A DNA stretch of 64,000 bases from Rebecca billardiae RCC1528 (GCA_965240325.2 OZ251241.1:62001-126000); one strand, 5' to 3'; numbered from the stretch's first letter, positions 32,159-44,710 are shown. The notes: generated from the letters alone by a model not told the origin. Translations and numbers: made by a program.

Positions 32159-35100
32159 ATGCCTTCGGACGGCTCGCAGCGGGTGCCCGCCGCCAAGGCG
32201 CAGCAGCGGCTGGTGCAGCCCCAGCTGAGCGCGCGCGTGCCGAACGGCGGTTACGGCGTCGGTGCGCTCGGCCCGCCCGCCGGCGGCGCCTCCGCGCCCC
32301 CCGTCGGCGGCCTCTCCGCCAGCGCGCCGAGCTTTGCGATGGGCGGCGCTTGCGCCGCTGGTTGCGTGCCGATGGCGGGTGCGGCGCCGGGCCTGCGCCA
32401 GCCGCAGCCTGGGCTGTTCATCAACGCGGCGATGCCGCCCGGCGGCGTGGACGAGCACGCCGCCCCGCCGCCCGCCGCGCCCTCCCCGCAAGCCGCCGGC
32501 CCCGGCCGCGCCCCGGGTGGGTGCTGCTCGTCCAAGCTCTCACCGACCGCGCCCGTCTTCAGGCTGCCCGGCGCGACGCCGCCGCTGATGAGCCTGGGGC
32601 ACGGCACGGCGGGCGGCGAGGCGCAGCTCGCCGCGCACGCGAGCGGGCTCTTCGGCGGCGGCGCCGCCGCCGCCGCCGCCACGCCCGACCGCCGCGGGCT
32701 GCCCGCCGCGCCCAACGGCGCGGTCGGCGCGGCCGCGGCCGCGGCGCACGCCGTGCCGCCGCCCGGCGCGCGCGCCGAGGCGGCGGGCGCGAGCGCGGTG
32801 GCGTCGCCCGGCGGCGCGTGCGCGAACGAGTCGGGGCTCTCCCCCGCCGCGCCCGAGTTCGTGATGGGCACGCCGCCGCCCGAGCTGCGCATGTCCGTCG
32901 CCGCGCCCGAGTTCCGCCCCGCGGCGGGCGGCGGCGGTGGGCGGGGCTCTGCGTCGCTGCTGCTGCCGGCCTCGCCGCCGCCGTCGGCGGGGCCGGGCGG
33001 CGCGGGGATGCCCGGCGCGGCGAGCCGCATCCTGGGCGCGCACGCGCAGCCCGGTGCGCCCCCCGCCCTCGCCGCGCCCGACACGCCGCCGCCGAGCACG
33101 CGGCTGAGCTTCCTCGCAGCGGGCGCGGCGGCGGGCGGCGTGTCGGGCGGCGAGGAGGCGGGCGAGGAGGCGGGTGTGGTGGCGTGCGCACAGGCGTACG
33201 TGCGGGAGGGCGGGCTGCACGGCACGCTGCGCGCGCAGCGCGCGGCGGAGCACGCGGGCGCGGGCGCGCGCGCCGCCGAGCTCGAGGCCGCCTCCGTCCG
33301 CGCGTACCACTCGCTCGTGCCCCTCGACGACGTCGCGCGCGGCCACTCTGTGCGCGGGTACGGCGTGCCCACCACCGTGTTCAGAGCCACGCGCGCGGGC
33401 GACGGCCAGCTGTGCTGCGTGCGCCGGATCGACGGCTCGCTGCAGGCGACGGAGGCGGAGCTGAGCGAGGCGGCGCGGCCGTGGCTCGCGCTGCAGCACC
33501 CCGCGCTCGTGCAGCTGCACGAGGCCTTCATCTCCGCCGAGCTCGGCGGCAAGCCCAGGTGGGCCGTCGCGCGCGCGGCGGCAGCGTGCGCGCCGCGCCG
33601 CGCCGCGCCGCGCGCGTGGCGCTGAGACGCGGCGGCGCTCGTCCGCTCGGCCGCCCGCCCGCCCGTTCGCCGCGCCGCGCGCGCAGGCCGTACTTCGTGC
33701 ACGACTTCTACGGCGGCGCGGCCACCGTCGAGGCCGCCTTCTTCGTCTCGATGGGCGCGGAGTGCTGCGCGGAGGGCAGCCTGTGGTCGCTGTGCTGCCA
33801 GCTGGTCGGCCTGCTGTGGGCCACGCACGCCTGCGGTGCGCGCGCGCACGCACGCACACGCGCACACGCACGCACACACCGGGGAGAAGGAGCGAGCCTG
33901 CGCGAGGCCGCGGGGCGGGGCGGGGCGGCCCGCCGCCGTGCGTGCTCCGCGCGCGCGCCTCGGCTCGCCTGCCCTCACCGGACGCACCGCCCGACCGCGC
34001 CGCGCGCCGCGCGCCTCCGCGCAGGGCTGGCGTGCCACGGGCTGGAGCCCGCGCGGCTGCTGCTCACCGGCGGCGAGCGCGTGCGGCTGAACGGCGTGGG
34101 CGTGTGCGACCTCACGCGCACCGACTCGCGCACGCTCGCCGAGCGGCAGGCCGACGACGTCGCCTCCCTCGGCCGGCTGCTGCGCATGCTCGCGTGCCGC
34201 TCGCCCGCGGCTGGAGGCGAGAGTGCGCTCGGGCGCGCGCTCGAGCAGATGGGCGGCACGTGCTCGGCCGAGCTGTGCAGCCTGGTCGCGCTGCTCGGCT
34301 CGTCGCCCACGCCGCTGATCGGCGACGTGGTCGGCCGCGTGAGCGCGCGGCTGATGGACCAGTGCATCAGCGCGCACGCGCACGCCGACGCGCTGCAGTG
34401 GGCGTACCGCTCCGAGCTCGAGAGCGCGCGCATAGGCCGTCTGCTCATCAAGCTCGGCTTTGTGAACGAGCGCCCCGAGTTTGAAGGCCACCCGGCGTGG
34501 TCTGAGACGGGGGACCGCTACCTGCTCAAGCTGTTCAGGGACGCCGTCTTCCACGCGGTGGACGAGGAGGGCGCACCCGTCGTCTCGTACGCACACGTGG
34601 TGCGCGCGCGCCGCCGCCCCGCGCCGGCAGCGTCCGCCCGGCCGCGGCCGCGCGGCGCGCGCCGCGTGCGCCGCCCCGCGCGCTGACGGCAGCGGCCCTG
34701 CGCCCCCGCCCGCTGCGTGCGCGCCGCGCGCTCGGTGTCGGCCGCGCGCCCACCGCGCGCGCGTGCGCAGCTGAGCGCCCTGAACAAGCTCGACATCGGC
34801 GCGGACGAGCACCTGCTGCTGCACGGGCGGGACGAGCACGGCTCGCGCATGGTGGTCAGGTGCGCCCGCACAGCCGAGCTGCACACCCGCACTCACGAAG
34901 GCCCCCGGCCGCGCGGCGCGTGCCGAGGGCCGCGCGCGCGTGCCGCGTGCGCGCGCCCAGCGGCGCTGCGCGACGCGCCGACCGTGCGCCCGCCACGTGT
35001 GCGCGCTGCGCCGCGCCGCGCAGCTACCGCGACCTGCGGCAACTGGTCGAGAGCGCCTTCGCCGAGCTCGTGGCCGCACAGCAGGCGGCGGCCGGGCCGC

Positions 35101-35432
35101 CGAGCGGCCGGGCAGCGGGGGGCGTGGGTGCGGGCGCGCACCAGCCGCACTTCAGGCAGGCGCCGAGCAGCGCGTGCGCGCCTGGGGGCGTCTGCCTTGG
35201 AGCCGGCGGCACGCAGAGCGGGGCTCGCCTCGGGGGCGACGCCGTGCAGTACGCCGGCGCCAGGTGCAGCTGTGCCGCTGCCGGCGGCGGGTCGATGGCG
35301 GCTGCCGCGGCCGCCCCACCACACGGCGCCCACCCCGCGGCCGTGCCCGTGATGGGCGGCGGCACGGCTGGCCAGCACTCCGTGTCGATGCCCACAGCTG
35401 CGGGGGGCGCGGGCCGGCAGCACTCGGCATAG
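32159..35432 (+). CDS. PAN3: PAN3, regulatory subunit of the PAN2-PAN3 poly(A) nuclease, 5 exons, 873 aa
   Basis: Recruits PAN2 to poly(A)-binding protein for the first step of mRNA deadenylation; cytoplasmic. Exons: 32159-33558, 33687-33835, 34025-34599, 34771-34859, 35024-35432. Exon 1 encodes ~300 Ala/Gly/Pro-rich disordered residues with repeated short motifs of the form SPTAPVFRLP, SPAAPEFVMG and VAAPEFRPA, which resemble PABP-binding PAM2-type motifs. The pseudokinase domain follows (YGVPTTVFRATRAGDG, LQHPALVQLHEAF, YFVHDFYGGAATVEAAFF, GLEPARLLLTGGERVRLNG). The C-terminal coiled-coil and knob domain is very well conserved: RIGRLLIKLGFVNERPEF, WSETGDRYLLKLFRDAVFH, LNKLDIGADEHLLL, SYRDLRQLVESAFAEL. 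The tail after that is Gly/Ala-rich and unusual in length. Confidence 0.95.
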
Positions 35433-36006
35433 TTGATATGGTAGCAGGCCCGTACTGCTAAGCTGTTTCATGACACTGCCGCATGGGCAGCTTATAGCCG
35501 GGCTTCACTGGCACCAGTAGCCGAGTCACTTCGCCCCGGCCGGGCGAGTCCTGTGGCTGTGACATGTGCGGTCGTTCCCGCGACTCTTGTGAAGAGTAAT
35601 TGACGATGACAGAGCGTTCAGAATGTGATTCTCGACGATAGCTCATCTCCCGCGATCTGGGGGTTTTAACCTACAATTGCTTCTGAAAGAATTCGACGAT
35701 ATTCTCGTCAACGAATCCGCGGAGTGCTTCGCACCGCTGATCACGTGGCGGCGAAGGCTTTTGCCGCCCTTAACCGCCCTTTATTAATGACCGTCCGGCG
35801 TACCACAGCCTGCCGAGTAATGTCGTTTCCTGAGCGGGTAAACCAGCCTGGGTGATGAGCAAGCCCCCTGACCTCATCATGATCAGCCGAGTAGGGTTGT
35901 GGTTTTTCTGCCGCGCCGCCCACGGCCCCTGCTGGCCAAAACAGCAGCTGGCCGGCGAGGCGTTCGCTGCGCGTGCTCGAGCGCGGCGGCGAGTGTGGCG
36001 TCGCGC
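35433..36006. other. Intergenic, no gene seen
   Basis: Spacer between PAN3 and the adenylate-kinase-like gene; 35620-35860 is comparatively AT-rich. Confidence 0.6.
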
Positions 36007-37042
36007 ATGGGGTGTGGTTCGTCGACCCCCGCCACGCCCCCATCGCAAAGCTCGCCGTCACCGGCGAAGCTCGCAGAGCAGCCGATTGCCAACGAGCAGA
36101 GCCGGGACGCGGCTGTGAAGGAGGTGGAGGTCACGCCCACTCCGCAGCCCGAGCCCACACCCGCACCCCCAAAGTCGGCGGAGCCGGCGGTGCCTACTCC
36201 GAAGCCTGAGCCGACACCCGCGTCGAAGCCCGAGCCCGAGCGCGCTCCTGAGCCCGTGGCCGCGGCGAGCGCAAAGCCCGCCGCAATGCCAGCGGTGGCA
36301 GCCGAGCCCGCACCCAAACCGCCTCCGTCCGCAGAGAAGCACATCGTCCTGATCCTGGGTATGCGCAGGCGGCACGCCCGTGCCCGCGCGCGCCCGGCCC
36401 GCGCGCGCCCCGCACTCACCACCCCGTCCCGCCGTGCCCGCCGTGTCCGCAGGCGCGCCGGGCTCGGGCGTCTCCGAGCAGTGCGCGATGCTCGCCAAAG
36501 TGTTCGGCTGCGCACACCTCGCGGTCGGGCGGATCATGCGCGACGAGGTGATGCGCCAATCCGCCGAGAGCTCGAGGATCGGCCACCTCGTCGCCGAGGG
36601 CAAGCCCATCCCCGCCTCCACGTACACGGCCGTGTACAAGAGCGCGATCGGCGCGGTGCACGTGCCGGCCGAGAAGGCGCACACGCCCGCGGCGCACGTG
36701 CTGGTGGAGGGCTTCCCGCGCGCGGCGGACCAGCTGAAGGTTTTCGAGTGGGAGGTGGGCACGCCGGTCGCCGCGGTGGTGCTCGACGCGAGCGAGCCGG
36801 CCGCGCTCAAGCGCGCGCGTGCGCAGAAGCCCGGGCTGGACGGCGAGCAGTTCGCCACGCTGCGCGAGGCCGCGCTCGAGCGCACGCGTCTGATGGTCGA
36901 GTCGCTGGAGCGCGGCTCTGTCACCGTGCACAAGGTGGACGCGTCCGGCGACGACGCCGGGGTCTGCCGCGCGGTGAGCTCAGCGCTCGGCTGGGGCAGC
37001 CTCGAAGGCGTCGAGCTCGACTTCAGCGCCACTGCGCCGTAG
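36007..37042 (+). CDS. Adenylate/nucleoside-monophosphate kinase-like protein with defective P-loop and acylation signal, 2 exons, 313 aa
   Basis: Exons: 36007-36358 and 36453-37042, joined in phase 1. The N-terminus MGCGSSTP has Gly2 for myristoylation and Cys3 for palmitoylation, so membrane attachment is likely. A ~95-residue Pro/Glu/Ala linker follows with repeats like PTPQPEPTPAPPKSAEPA. The kinase fold then starts HIVLILGAPGSGVSEQCAML; the canonical P-loop is GAPGSGKGTQ, so the ATP-binding Lys is Val. Other equivalents are also changed: HLAVGRIMRDEV (normally HLSTGDLLR) and VLVEGFPRAADQLKVFE (normally DGFPR). The end RTRLMVESLERGSVTVHKVDA matches the family's C-terminal half, but the LID segment is reduced. 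I infer a membrane-bound pseudokinase. The fold is clear, the activity doubtful. Confidence 0.82.
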
Positions 37043-39728
37043 CCTAAGCGGACACGCCCATCATTGTGGCGCGGCGGCTCCCACGCCCACGCCCGCACGC
37101 ACAACGCCGCACAACGCACGCACAACGCTGCGCCGCCGGTGCCGCATGCCGTCGCGCCTGCAGAACGGTGGTGCGCGCACGTACAAGCTGACAGCCTGCG
37201 TCTGGCTATGGCGCGCGTCATGCCGCACAGCGCAGCTGTGAGCTGATCGGCGCGACGTGATCTGCATCGTCGGATTCGTGGGGTCGGCGCCCAGCGGCCG
37301 CCGAGCGACGACTGAGTCTCATGTCTGCCGAGTGCCAGGCGAGTGACATCTACCGTTGCGAGTTCGTCTTACGTCAACGAGGACTCTGGCGACTTTATTT
37401 TCGTTCGCGCCTTGGTCGTCATCATCGTAGCATCAGCGCAGCAGATATATTAACGGAGCCGTTAACAGAGTCAGTCGTCGTAACTGAGCCGCAGTCGACG
37501 AATCATTCGGATGATTGATTATTTGATCCGAGACTAATCAGAGTGAGAGACTGCCCGAGGCTCCCGCGAGGGCCACTAGGACACTATACTGCTCATCAAC
37601 TAGTTGCCAGCAGTGAGTCCGCCGGTGAGTCGTCGACCAGACCGGACCCGATTCACGCAGAGTATATTCAGCAGCGCACAGATGACGCGCAGATTATTAG
37701 ACTGCGCGCGTATCGTACTGCGTTAGGTGGGCCCACAGCAATTAAAAAATGAAAACACAATCTCTCTGGCTTTTTCGGACCGCAGCCGTGCTCTTTTCCT
37801 CGCGCTGAAGTCCCTTTTTCCAGGCCGCCGACCTCCGGTCCGGGAAGCCGATCGATCGCGAAAACGATGACCGGGATGGACCTGTGCGCGTCGTCAGCGC
37901 GTTGTCCGCCGCGCTTGCCCGCCTGCCATGCGAGGCACGCTGCGCCGCACGCCCGTGGCATGCTGCGTAACCTTCTGGAACGAGCCATGCGAACGGTTCA
38001 TACCTGGGTCATCTTCCCGGTCTGCCATCTCTCGCCGACAGTCGCGCGTTCAAACACGGGAACAGCTTTGGGGATTGTAATGCGTGCACAACGCGAGCTT
38101 GGGACACCCGTGAACGAACTGGGACACTCCGGGACGTTACTGGGACAGCATCTGCATGGTGTCCTGGCAATGCCCAGCTACTTCTGCGGCCCTGCGGATG
38201 CCCGCCTCGTCGGTCAGGTCCCCGGAAGTCTGTGCGGTGTGACCGAACGCTGTGGCTGTTCACACGATCGTGGGCACTTGGGGAAGGATCTGATGGTCAA
38301 ACAGCGGTCAAAGCGGATGCGTGTGCCGTCTGTCACCTCCCCGGCCTCGACTCAACTCTCAGTGCCGACGCTCCTCAGGTGTTTGGAAGCTACGAGCCAC
38401 TTGGAGGGCCTCGAGCCACACGATTGCACGAGGTCGGGCTGCGCGTCGAGCCGGGTAGATTGCAGCTGATGCGCTTGTTGAGCCCTGTCATGGCTCTACG
38501 CGTACCTCAAGAGCCTAACTACTCCCCCGCGCGGCCGCACAGCAGTCGCCCCGCCTCTGCTTGGTCATCCGCTGTGCGCCGTGCTCGCTGCGGACAGTAC
38601 AGTTGATCCGTTCAACAGTGATTTAAGCCCTTCGTGAGCCTGCCCGAGCACGTTGGCGGCGCCACCGACGCCGGTGCACGGTCAGCAGGCGTACCAGCTC
38701 ACCAGTGAGCCATATCTTGCCCTGCTGCCACGCAGGAAGCGGTGATGAGTGCACATCGCTACGCGCGCGCACACCACGGCGAGCCAGCTCGGCGCTGCGA
38801 CGAATCGGCCGTTGCGCACAGTTAGGCAGAGGACGGTCCAGCTGAGGACAGCTCGGACACAGCTTGGTCGCAATGTAGAGCAACGGTTAGGTCGGAGCAC
38901 GAGAAAAGGCATTCGATGCGTAGCAGTGCCTGCCTTGAACGCCACAGATGAGCACTCGACGAACCTTGTCCGCCGTGTTCAAGCTGCGGGCTGCTGGATG
39001 TGCCCGGCGCCGCGTGCCCCACTCCTGCTTGCCTTGACCACGGCCGGCGGGCTGGCGCCGCGACTCGGTTAGGCTCAATCTTTGCCCACGGCTCCTTAAG
39101 ACTCGTCCTTCGAGGGTAGAAGGGTTGGAAAAATTCTTAGGTGTCACATGCACGCCGTACGGCTGCTACGAGAGCAGTCTGAAACAGTCTGAAATACTAT
39201 GGCAGCCATGCTGATCAGCATGGCGGTGTATATGTAACGCACGGGTATAACGGTCGTTATCCCGTATTCTCAGAGTGCCCATATACGCCGTATATGTGAC
39301 AATGAGTGTGCATGCTGCTGAAGACCTATGAGCAGCTCATCAAAGTGCTATATCAAAGTGACGTCTGTCGACCCTATATATCACGTTTAAGACGCCCGTT
39401 ACATGGTCGTTACATTGGTCACACTGGCCAGTTTCCAATATAAGTAAATAGGGTCACCGTTACGCCCTATATTTACAGCATGTACCACTGGGTTTTTTAC
39501 CAGGCAGGCCAGGGGCCATCTCATGGGGCTGGAATCCAGCTCGAGACGAAAGTAAACACCGCGCTATGAGCTCGCGCTCTGCGCCACTATAATCCCACAG
39601 TAGCCAGTGGGCCCACCTACTGCGTAGTACTAGTAAGGTAGTTACGACTCGTCACGGTTATGCGGCTCTGATGTCATCGTCTGAGTACTCACGGGCTGCT
39701 GTCTTGATCAGCCGCGGCGCCGCGCTCT
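37043..39728. other. Intergenic region, 2.7 kb, lower GC
   Basis: No gene, tRNA or structured RNA recognised. Frames are short and not protein-like. AT-rich parts (39180-39480) hold small imperfect palindromes such as acgggtataac/gttatcccgt and catatacgccgtatatg. Confidence 0.6.
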
Positions 39729-41397
39729 TTAGAGAGTACGGCGGTTGTGCTCGTCGTCGTCCAAATCGTTGCTGATGATGCCATCATCCTCGACATCGGC
39801 CAACACCAACGAGGCGGACGACGGGGCGTCCACCGACGACGCGCAGGCGGCTTGGACACTGACGCCGTCGAATCGCGCTTGCGCCGCCGCGCGCGTCGAC
39901 TGCGTCCGCCTCGCCGTGCCCTCCGGCGTCGAGGCGGCGTGACGTGCCGCTGCTGCTGGCGAGACGACTCGCCCCGCGGATGCCGGCGATGCCCACGGCG
40001 TGAAGTGCGCCCGCTCCCCTGCAGGCGCCGACGGCATGGCCGGGCGAGGTGGGCGCTGGGTGCCGGAGCAGGAGCTGGCCTCGCTGCCGTGCGCGTGCGC
40101 GCGTGCTGCCGCTGCGGGCGGCTCGACCGGCGCAAGCGGCCGCACGACTGCGCGCCGCCGCGCGGCCTTGCGCACGGCAATCCACACGCAGCCCCCAAGC
40201 GCGCACGCCCCGCAAATGACGATGGCTGCCAGCAGGAGCACGGCCACGTGTGTCTCCATGCTGAGCGCGCTGCCGCCCAGGGCGCCGCCGCCGAGGCTGG
40301 CGCTGTTGGCGCGGCCGTCAGCAGTCTGGCGTTCGGCCGCGGCCGCCGAAGTCGCGCCGCCGCCGCGCTGGCCGGCGTCGTCGCCGGAGGAGCGGTCGAT
40401 CGTGCTGCCCCCTCGCGCACCCGTGTGAGAGCCAGCGCCGCCCGGCGGTGGCGACAGCGGTGGCGGCGGCGGGCTCGGCGGTGGAGACGGCGGAGGGCTC
40501 GGCGGCGGACGCGGCGGCATGCTTGGCGGCGGGGTCGGCGGCAGACGCGGCGGTGATGGGGGTGCAAAGGGCGGCGGGCGCGACGGTGGCGGCGCCGCAG
40601 GCGGCGCGGACGGCGGCATGCGTGGCGGTGGCGGCGGGCGTGGCGGCGGCGGCGTGGGTGGCCGTGACGGCGGGAGCGAGGGCGGCGGGGTCGGCGGTGA
40701 CGACGGAGGCGGCGCAGGCGGCGTCGATGGCAACGGGCTGGGAGGTGGCAGCGGCGGCGGCGCTGGGGGCGGCGAGGGCGGCGTCGAGGGCGGCGTCGAG
40801 GGCGGCGTCGAGGGCGGGAGGCTCGGCGGCCGCAGCGGAGGCACGCTCGGCGGCGCGCCCGGCGGCGCGCTCGGCGGCGCGGGCGGGCTGGGCGGGCTGG
40901 GCGGGCTGGGCGGGCTGGGCGGGCTGGGCGGCTCCACGTCCAGCTGCACCACTTCCGCCGCCCCAAACGCACCGCCCCCTGCCACCACTGTGCCGCGCAC
41001 GGACAGCTGGAACCAGCCGGCGCCGTGCGAGCAGCAGACGCCATCTGCGCGCGCGGATGGGCGCGGCCGCACGGTGACGCGCGCGCGGGCACGTGAGAGG
41101 CGCGCGCGCTCGGCGCCGAGGTGCTCGCTTGCAGCCGGCCGCGCGCCGCGCGTGCGCGGGTGCGCGCGCACACCTCCGTGCGAGTCTCGCAGCTCCCAGG
41201 CGTAGCCGCCAGGGGGCACGCGCAGCCGCCACAGGGCGAGCGCGTGCGCGAGCTCGGGCGCGCCCGACGCGACCTCGGTGGCGTTGCTGCCGTCCGCCGG
41301 CCGCGTGCGCAGCAGCCAGCGCAGGTCGGACGGGTACGCGTCCACCGAGATCGCGATCTCGAGGTCGTGCGGGCTGCCGCGCGGCGGCGAGCTCGGT

Positions 41398-41435
<38 letters not shown>

Positions 41436-42719
41436 GCGGGCCGGTGGTGGCGGCAGCTCCCGCGTGCTCGCGCGCAGCAGCAGCGCCTCCTCCGCGCCTG
41501 CGCCGTCCGGCGCGAGCGCGCCGACCGTGGCGGCCGCGAGCAAGGCGGCGCGCACGGCCGCTGGCGAGGCGGCCGCGGCAGAAGCGCCCTCCTCCGCGAT
41601 GGCGGCGGCGAGCTGCGCGGCGACGCCGGCGGCGAGCGGGCAGCTCATCGACGTGCCCGACTGCTCCCGCGCGTCCGTCTCACTCCCGAGCCACGCCGAC
41701 AGCACGCGCGCCCCGGGCGCGTACAGATCGACGCAGCCCCCGCGGTTGCTGAAGGCCGCGCGCTCGTCGGCGGGTGCGGCCGCGCCCGTGTCGAGCGCCG
41801 ACGCGCCGACGGTGATCGCGTCGGGCTCGGAGGCGGGGGAGACGTCGCACGCGTCCTCGCCATCGTTCCCCGCGGCCACCACCACCGTCACCCCCGCGCT
41901 CACCGCGCTCCGCACCGCCCGGTTGAGCACGGCGCTGAAGCGGCCGCCGAGCGAGACGCACGCGACCGCCGGGCGCAGCCCGCTGCCGGCCGCGTGGTCG
42001 AGCGCGGCGAGGACGTCGGACATGTAGCCGCGTCCGGAGCAGTCGAGGACGCGGAGGGCGTGCAGCGTCGCGGCGGGCGCCGCGCCGTATGCCGTGCCCA
42101 GCGCGAGCCCGGCCACGTGCGTCCCGTGCCCGTGGCAGTCCGTCGGGTTCCTGTCGTTGTCCACAAAGTCAAACCCGGCGCCCACGCGGCCCAAGAACTG
42201 GGCGTGGTCGAGGCGCGCGCCGGTGTCGATGACGTAGACGTGCGCGCCCGAGCCGTTGTGCGCGGGCGCGTACGCTCCGTCCAGCGGCAGCCGCGCCTGG
42301 TCGATCCGGTCCAGGGCCCACGGCACGGCGCTGCCGGCCGCGTCTGCTGCCCCGAACGCATGCACGGGCTCATCCGCCTCGACCGTCGCGCCCTGCGCCT
42401 CCAGGGACGCGCGCTCCTGCGGGGTGACGAGACCCGCAAAGCCGTGCGCGACGCGCGTGTACGTGCGGGAGATGCGCGCCGCCGGTGGCGCCTCCTTCGA
42501 GCCGGCCCCCACAGGCTGCAGCGGCTGCGCGCCGAGCGCCGCCTCGGCCAGGGCTGCCGCGCCCAGCCGCCCCGAGCCCACGCCCGTGTCGAAGGTGACG
42601 ACGACGCGTTCGAGCGGCGAATCGTTTGCCGCGTGCACGCATGTGAGCACAGCGGCAAGGCGTACGATCGCGCCTCGGCCGCGCGATCGTCGGCGGCCAG
42701 GCGGGCGCGCGGGCGGCAT
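39729..42719 (-). CDS. Membrane-anchored subtilisin-like serine protease with proline-rich stalk, 2 exons, 953 aa
   Basis: Secreted S8 protease anchored at the cell surface (inferred). Exons: 42719-41174 and 41044-39729; the 129-nt intron is a multiple of three and open, but splicing joins SHG to DGVCCSHGAGWFQL, giving the Gly-Asp-Gly-x-Cys-Cys motif seen in algal extracellular proteins. A signal peptide (AIVRLAAVLTCVHA) and an I9-type propeptide precede the catalytic domain. The triad is Asp165 (YVIDTGAR), His198 (HGHGTHVAG) and Ser357 (SGTSMSCP), with oxyanion Asn285 (AAGND): a proteinase K-like arrangement. Two Ser/Pro-Pro tracts follow (PPSPPSPPSPP type), the second ~170 residues long, like algal cell-wall glycoprotein stalks. 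A single transmembrane helix (VAVLLLAAIVICGACALGG) and an ~130-residue cytoplasmic tail end the protein. Confidence 0.92.
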
Positions 42720-42924
42720 CTCGCGTTCCCTGCCTCGTTCTAAATGCGGAACCGGCCGCCGTTACGTACTTACTGATCAAGATCGCGGACATGTCGCGCG
42801 GCAAAACCGCCACCGAAATAACTTCATGCCCAGAAATCCAGAATTGGTCCGGAATCTCAAATCCCCGGATTAGTTTTGCTTGCACGCCGCCGCGGACGGC
42901 TGGAGATCTGGCCGCGGCGCGAGA
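42720..42924. promoter_or_regulatory. Divergent intergenic promoter region, subtilase / P450
   Basis: 205 bp separate the two start codons on opposite strands. The spacer is AT-richer (42740-42875) than either gene. No named motif is evident. Confidence 0.5.
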
Positions 42925-44710
42925 ATGGCGCGCCGGGCGGACGACGGGCACGGGGTGTGCGCCTGGCTGACGGATGGCGTGGTGGGCTTCGGCGTGACCA
43001 AGTGCTGCCTCGTCGCGCCTCTCTGCTGCACGAGCGCGCGCGCTCCGCGCGCCTGGGGCTACACCAAGCTGACGACGTGGCATCTGCAGAACCCGGGCTG
43101 CTGCGCGCCCTGTCTCGAAGGCTGCATGTACTGGGTGGACATGGCGTACGACTGGAACCCGGGGGACACCCGGCAGCTCTATTACAGCCGGCGCGAGCAG
43201 TTTGGCGGCTCGTTCTGCACGCACGGCAAGGTGTGCATCGCCGACTCGGCGTCGGTGTGCGAGCGGCTGCTGCAGCCGATGGCGCGGGGGCCCTACCTCG
43301 GCGCGTCCAACATGCGCGCGGACAAGCTGCCCAAGGGCGCGCGCGGGCAGGAGCTCTTCCCGCTCGCGCTGGCGAACGGTGACGTGCCGGGCCAGGACGG
43401 CCGCCACGCCGCCTTCCGCGCGCAGCTCGGCCGTTACATCTTCAACGCCGAGTGCACGAAGCGCGCGGCGCGCACCAACGTGACGAGCGGCGCGCTGCTC
43501 GCGCGCGTCGCGAGCGCGTACCGCGAGGCGGCGGCGAAGGGGACGGAGGAGGCGCTCGACGAGATGACGAGGGGCCCGCTCGCCGACTTCGTCCTGCGGT
43601 ACCTCCACTGGGCGCTCCTCGGCCTGGACCTCGGCGACGAGTCCTCGCACGAGTACGGCGCGGTGCGGCGCGCCTTCTTTGAGCCGAGCGCGCGCGCGTC
43701 GAGCGGGCTGCTCTACTGGCTGTGGGGCGGCGAGCTCACGTCGTTCGCGCTGCGCTGGGTGCCCGGGCTCGCCACCGCGCTGGGCGCGCGGCGGAGGCGC
43801 AACCCGGCGGCGGGGCTGCTCAAGCCGCTGCAGGCGCACACGCCCGACGCGCTGGTGGAGCGCGACTGCGCGGCCGTGCGCGCCATCTACGCGCGCACAG
43901 CCGCGCTCTCGGCATACGCGCTGGACAGCGCGCTGCCCAACTGCCCGAGCAAGGACGAGTTCATCTCGCAGCTGCTGGTCGTGGTGACGATCGCCGGGCT
44001 GCAGGGGCCGCTCACCCTGCTCACGTCGCTCGTCAACAAGGACGACGTGTACCGCTCCGCCGGCGAGTGGCACCCGACCAAAGGCGCGCGCGGGGCGCGT
44101 GTGGCGCGCGTATGCGGGAGCCGGGCGCGCGGCTACGCGGGTGGCGCGCGCCCTCAGCACGCGCGCCCGTGCGCGCCGCGCGCGCAGGCATCCCGCGCGA
44201 CTTCCCGCTGCCACTCAAGGACCGCGAGAAGCTGCGGCTCGTAGTGCTCGAGATGGCGCGCCTCTACCCGCCGGTGAACGGCAGCGCGTTCGTCGCACAC
44301 GAGCGCGTGGAGGTGGCGCGCTTTGCGGGCGGGGCCGCGGCGCGCAGCTTCCCAAAGGGCTGTCCGTTCACGCTCAGGTGCGCGGGCGTGTGCGCGGCGC
44401 GCAGGGCGTGCGAGGCGGCGCGCGCGTGGGCGCGTGGCTGCCGCGGCCGCGCGCGCTGACGCGCCCACCGAGCACCCTCGCGCCCCCGTTCGGGCGCAGC
44501 TACGTGTGCTCGAACACGGACCCCAGCGCGTGGGGCCCCGAGCCCCTGAAGTTTGACCCGTACGGCCACGCGCCCAAGCTGTGGGGGCCCAACGCCATCT
44601 TCAACGGCTTCAACTCGGTCGGCGACCACGGGGAGCGGATATGCCCAGGGCGCGCCCTCGCGCTCGAGATGGCCATCGACTTCCTCCAGGCGATCCACGC
44701 GCAGAAGTGA
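42925..44710 (+). CDS. Divergent cytochrome P450-like protein, 3 exons, 519 aa
   Basis: Exons: 42925-44083, 44188-44377, 44500-44710. Haem-thiolate signature near the C-terminus: FNSVGDHGERICPGRALALE, with Cys as the proximal ligand. A K-helix ExxR motif is seen in LVVLEMARLYPPVNGSAF, and an I-helix-like segment SQLLVVVTIAGLQGPLTLL lacks the usual acid-Thr pair, as in peroxygenase- or allene-oxide-synthase-type P450s that do not activate O2. The N-terminal ~100 residues are Cys-rich (VTKCCLVAPLCC, NPGCCAPCLEGCMYW) and unusual; there is no clear membrane anchor. Intron 1 starts with GC. The substrate cannot be inferred. Paired head-to-head with the subtilase gene. Confidence 0.82.

Noticed and set aside
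37043-39728. tRNA or other RNA gene in the AT-richer intergenic region
   Set aside because: I looked for T-loop-like gttcgaa/gttcaaa with a matching acceptor stem and found none that folds; a covariance-model scan was not possible here.
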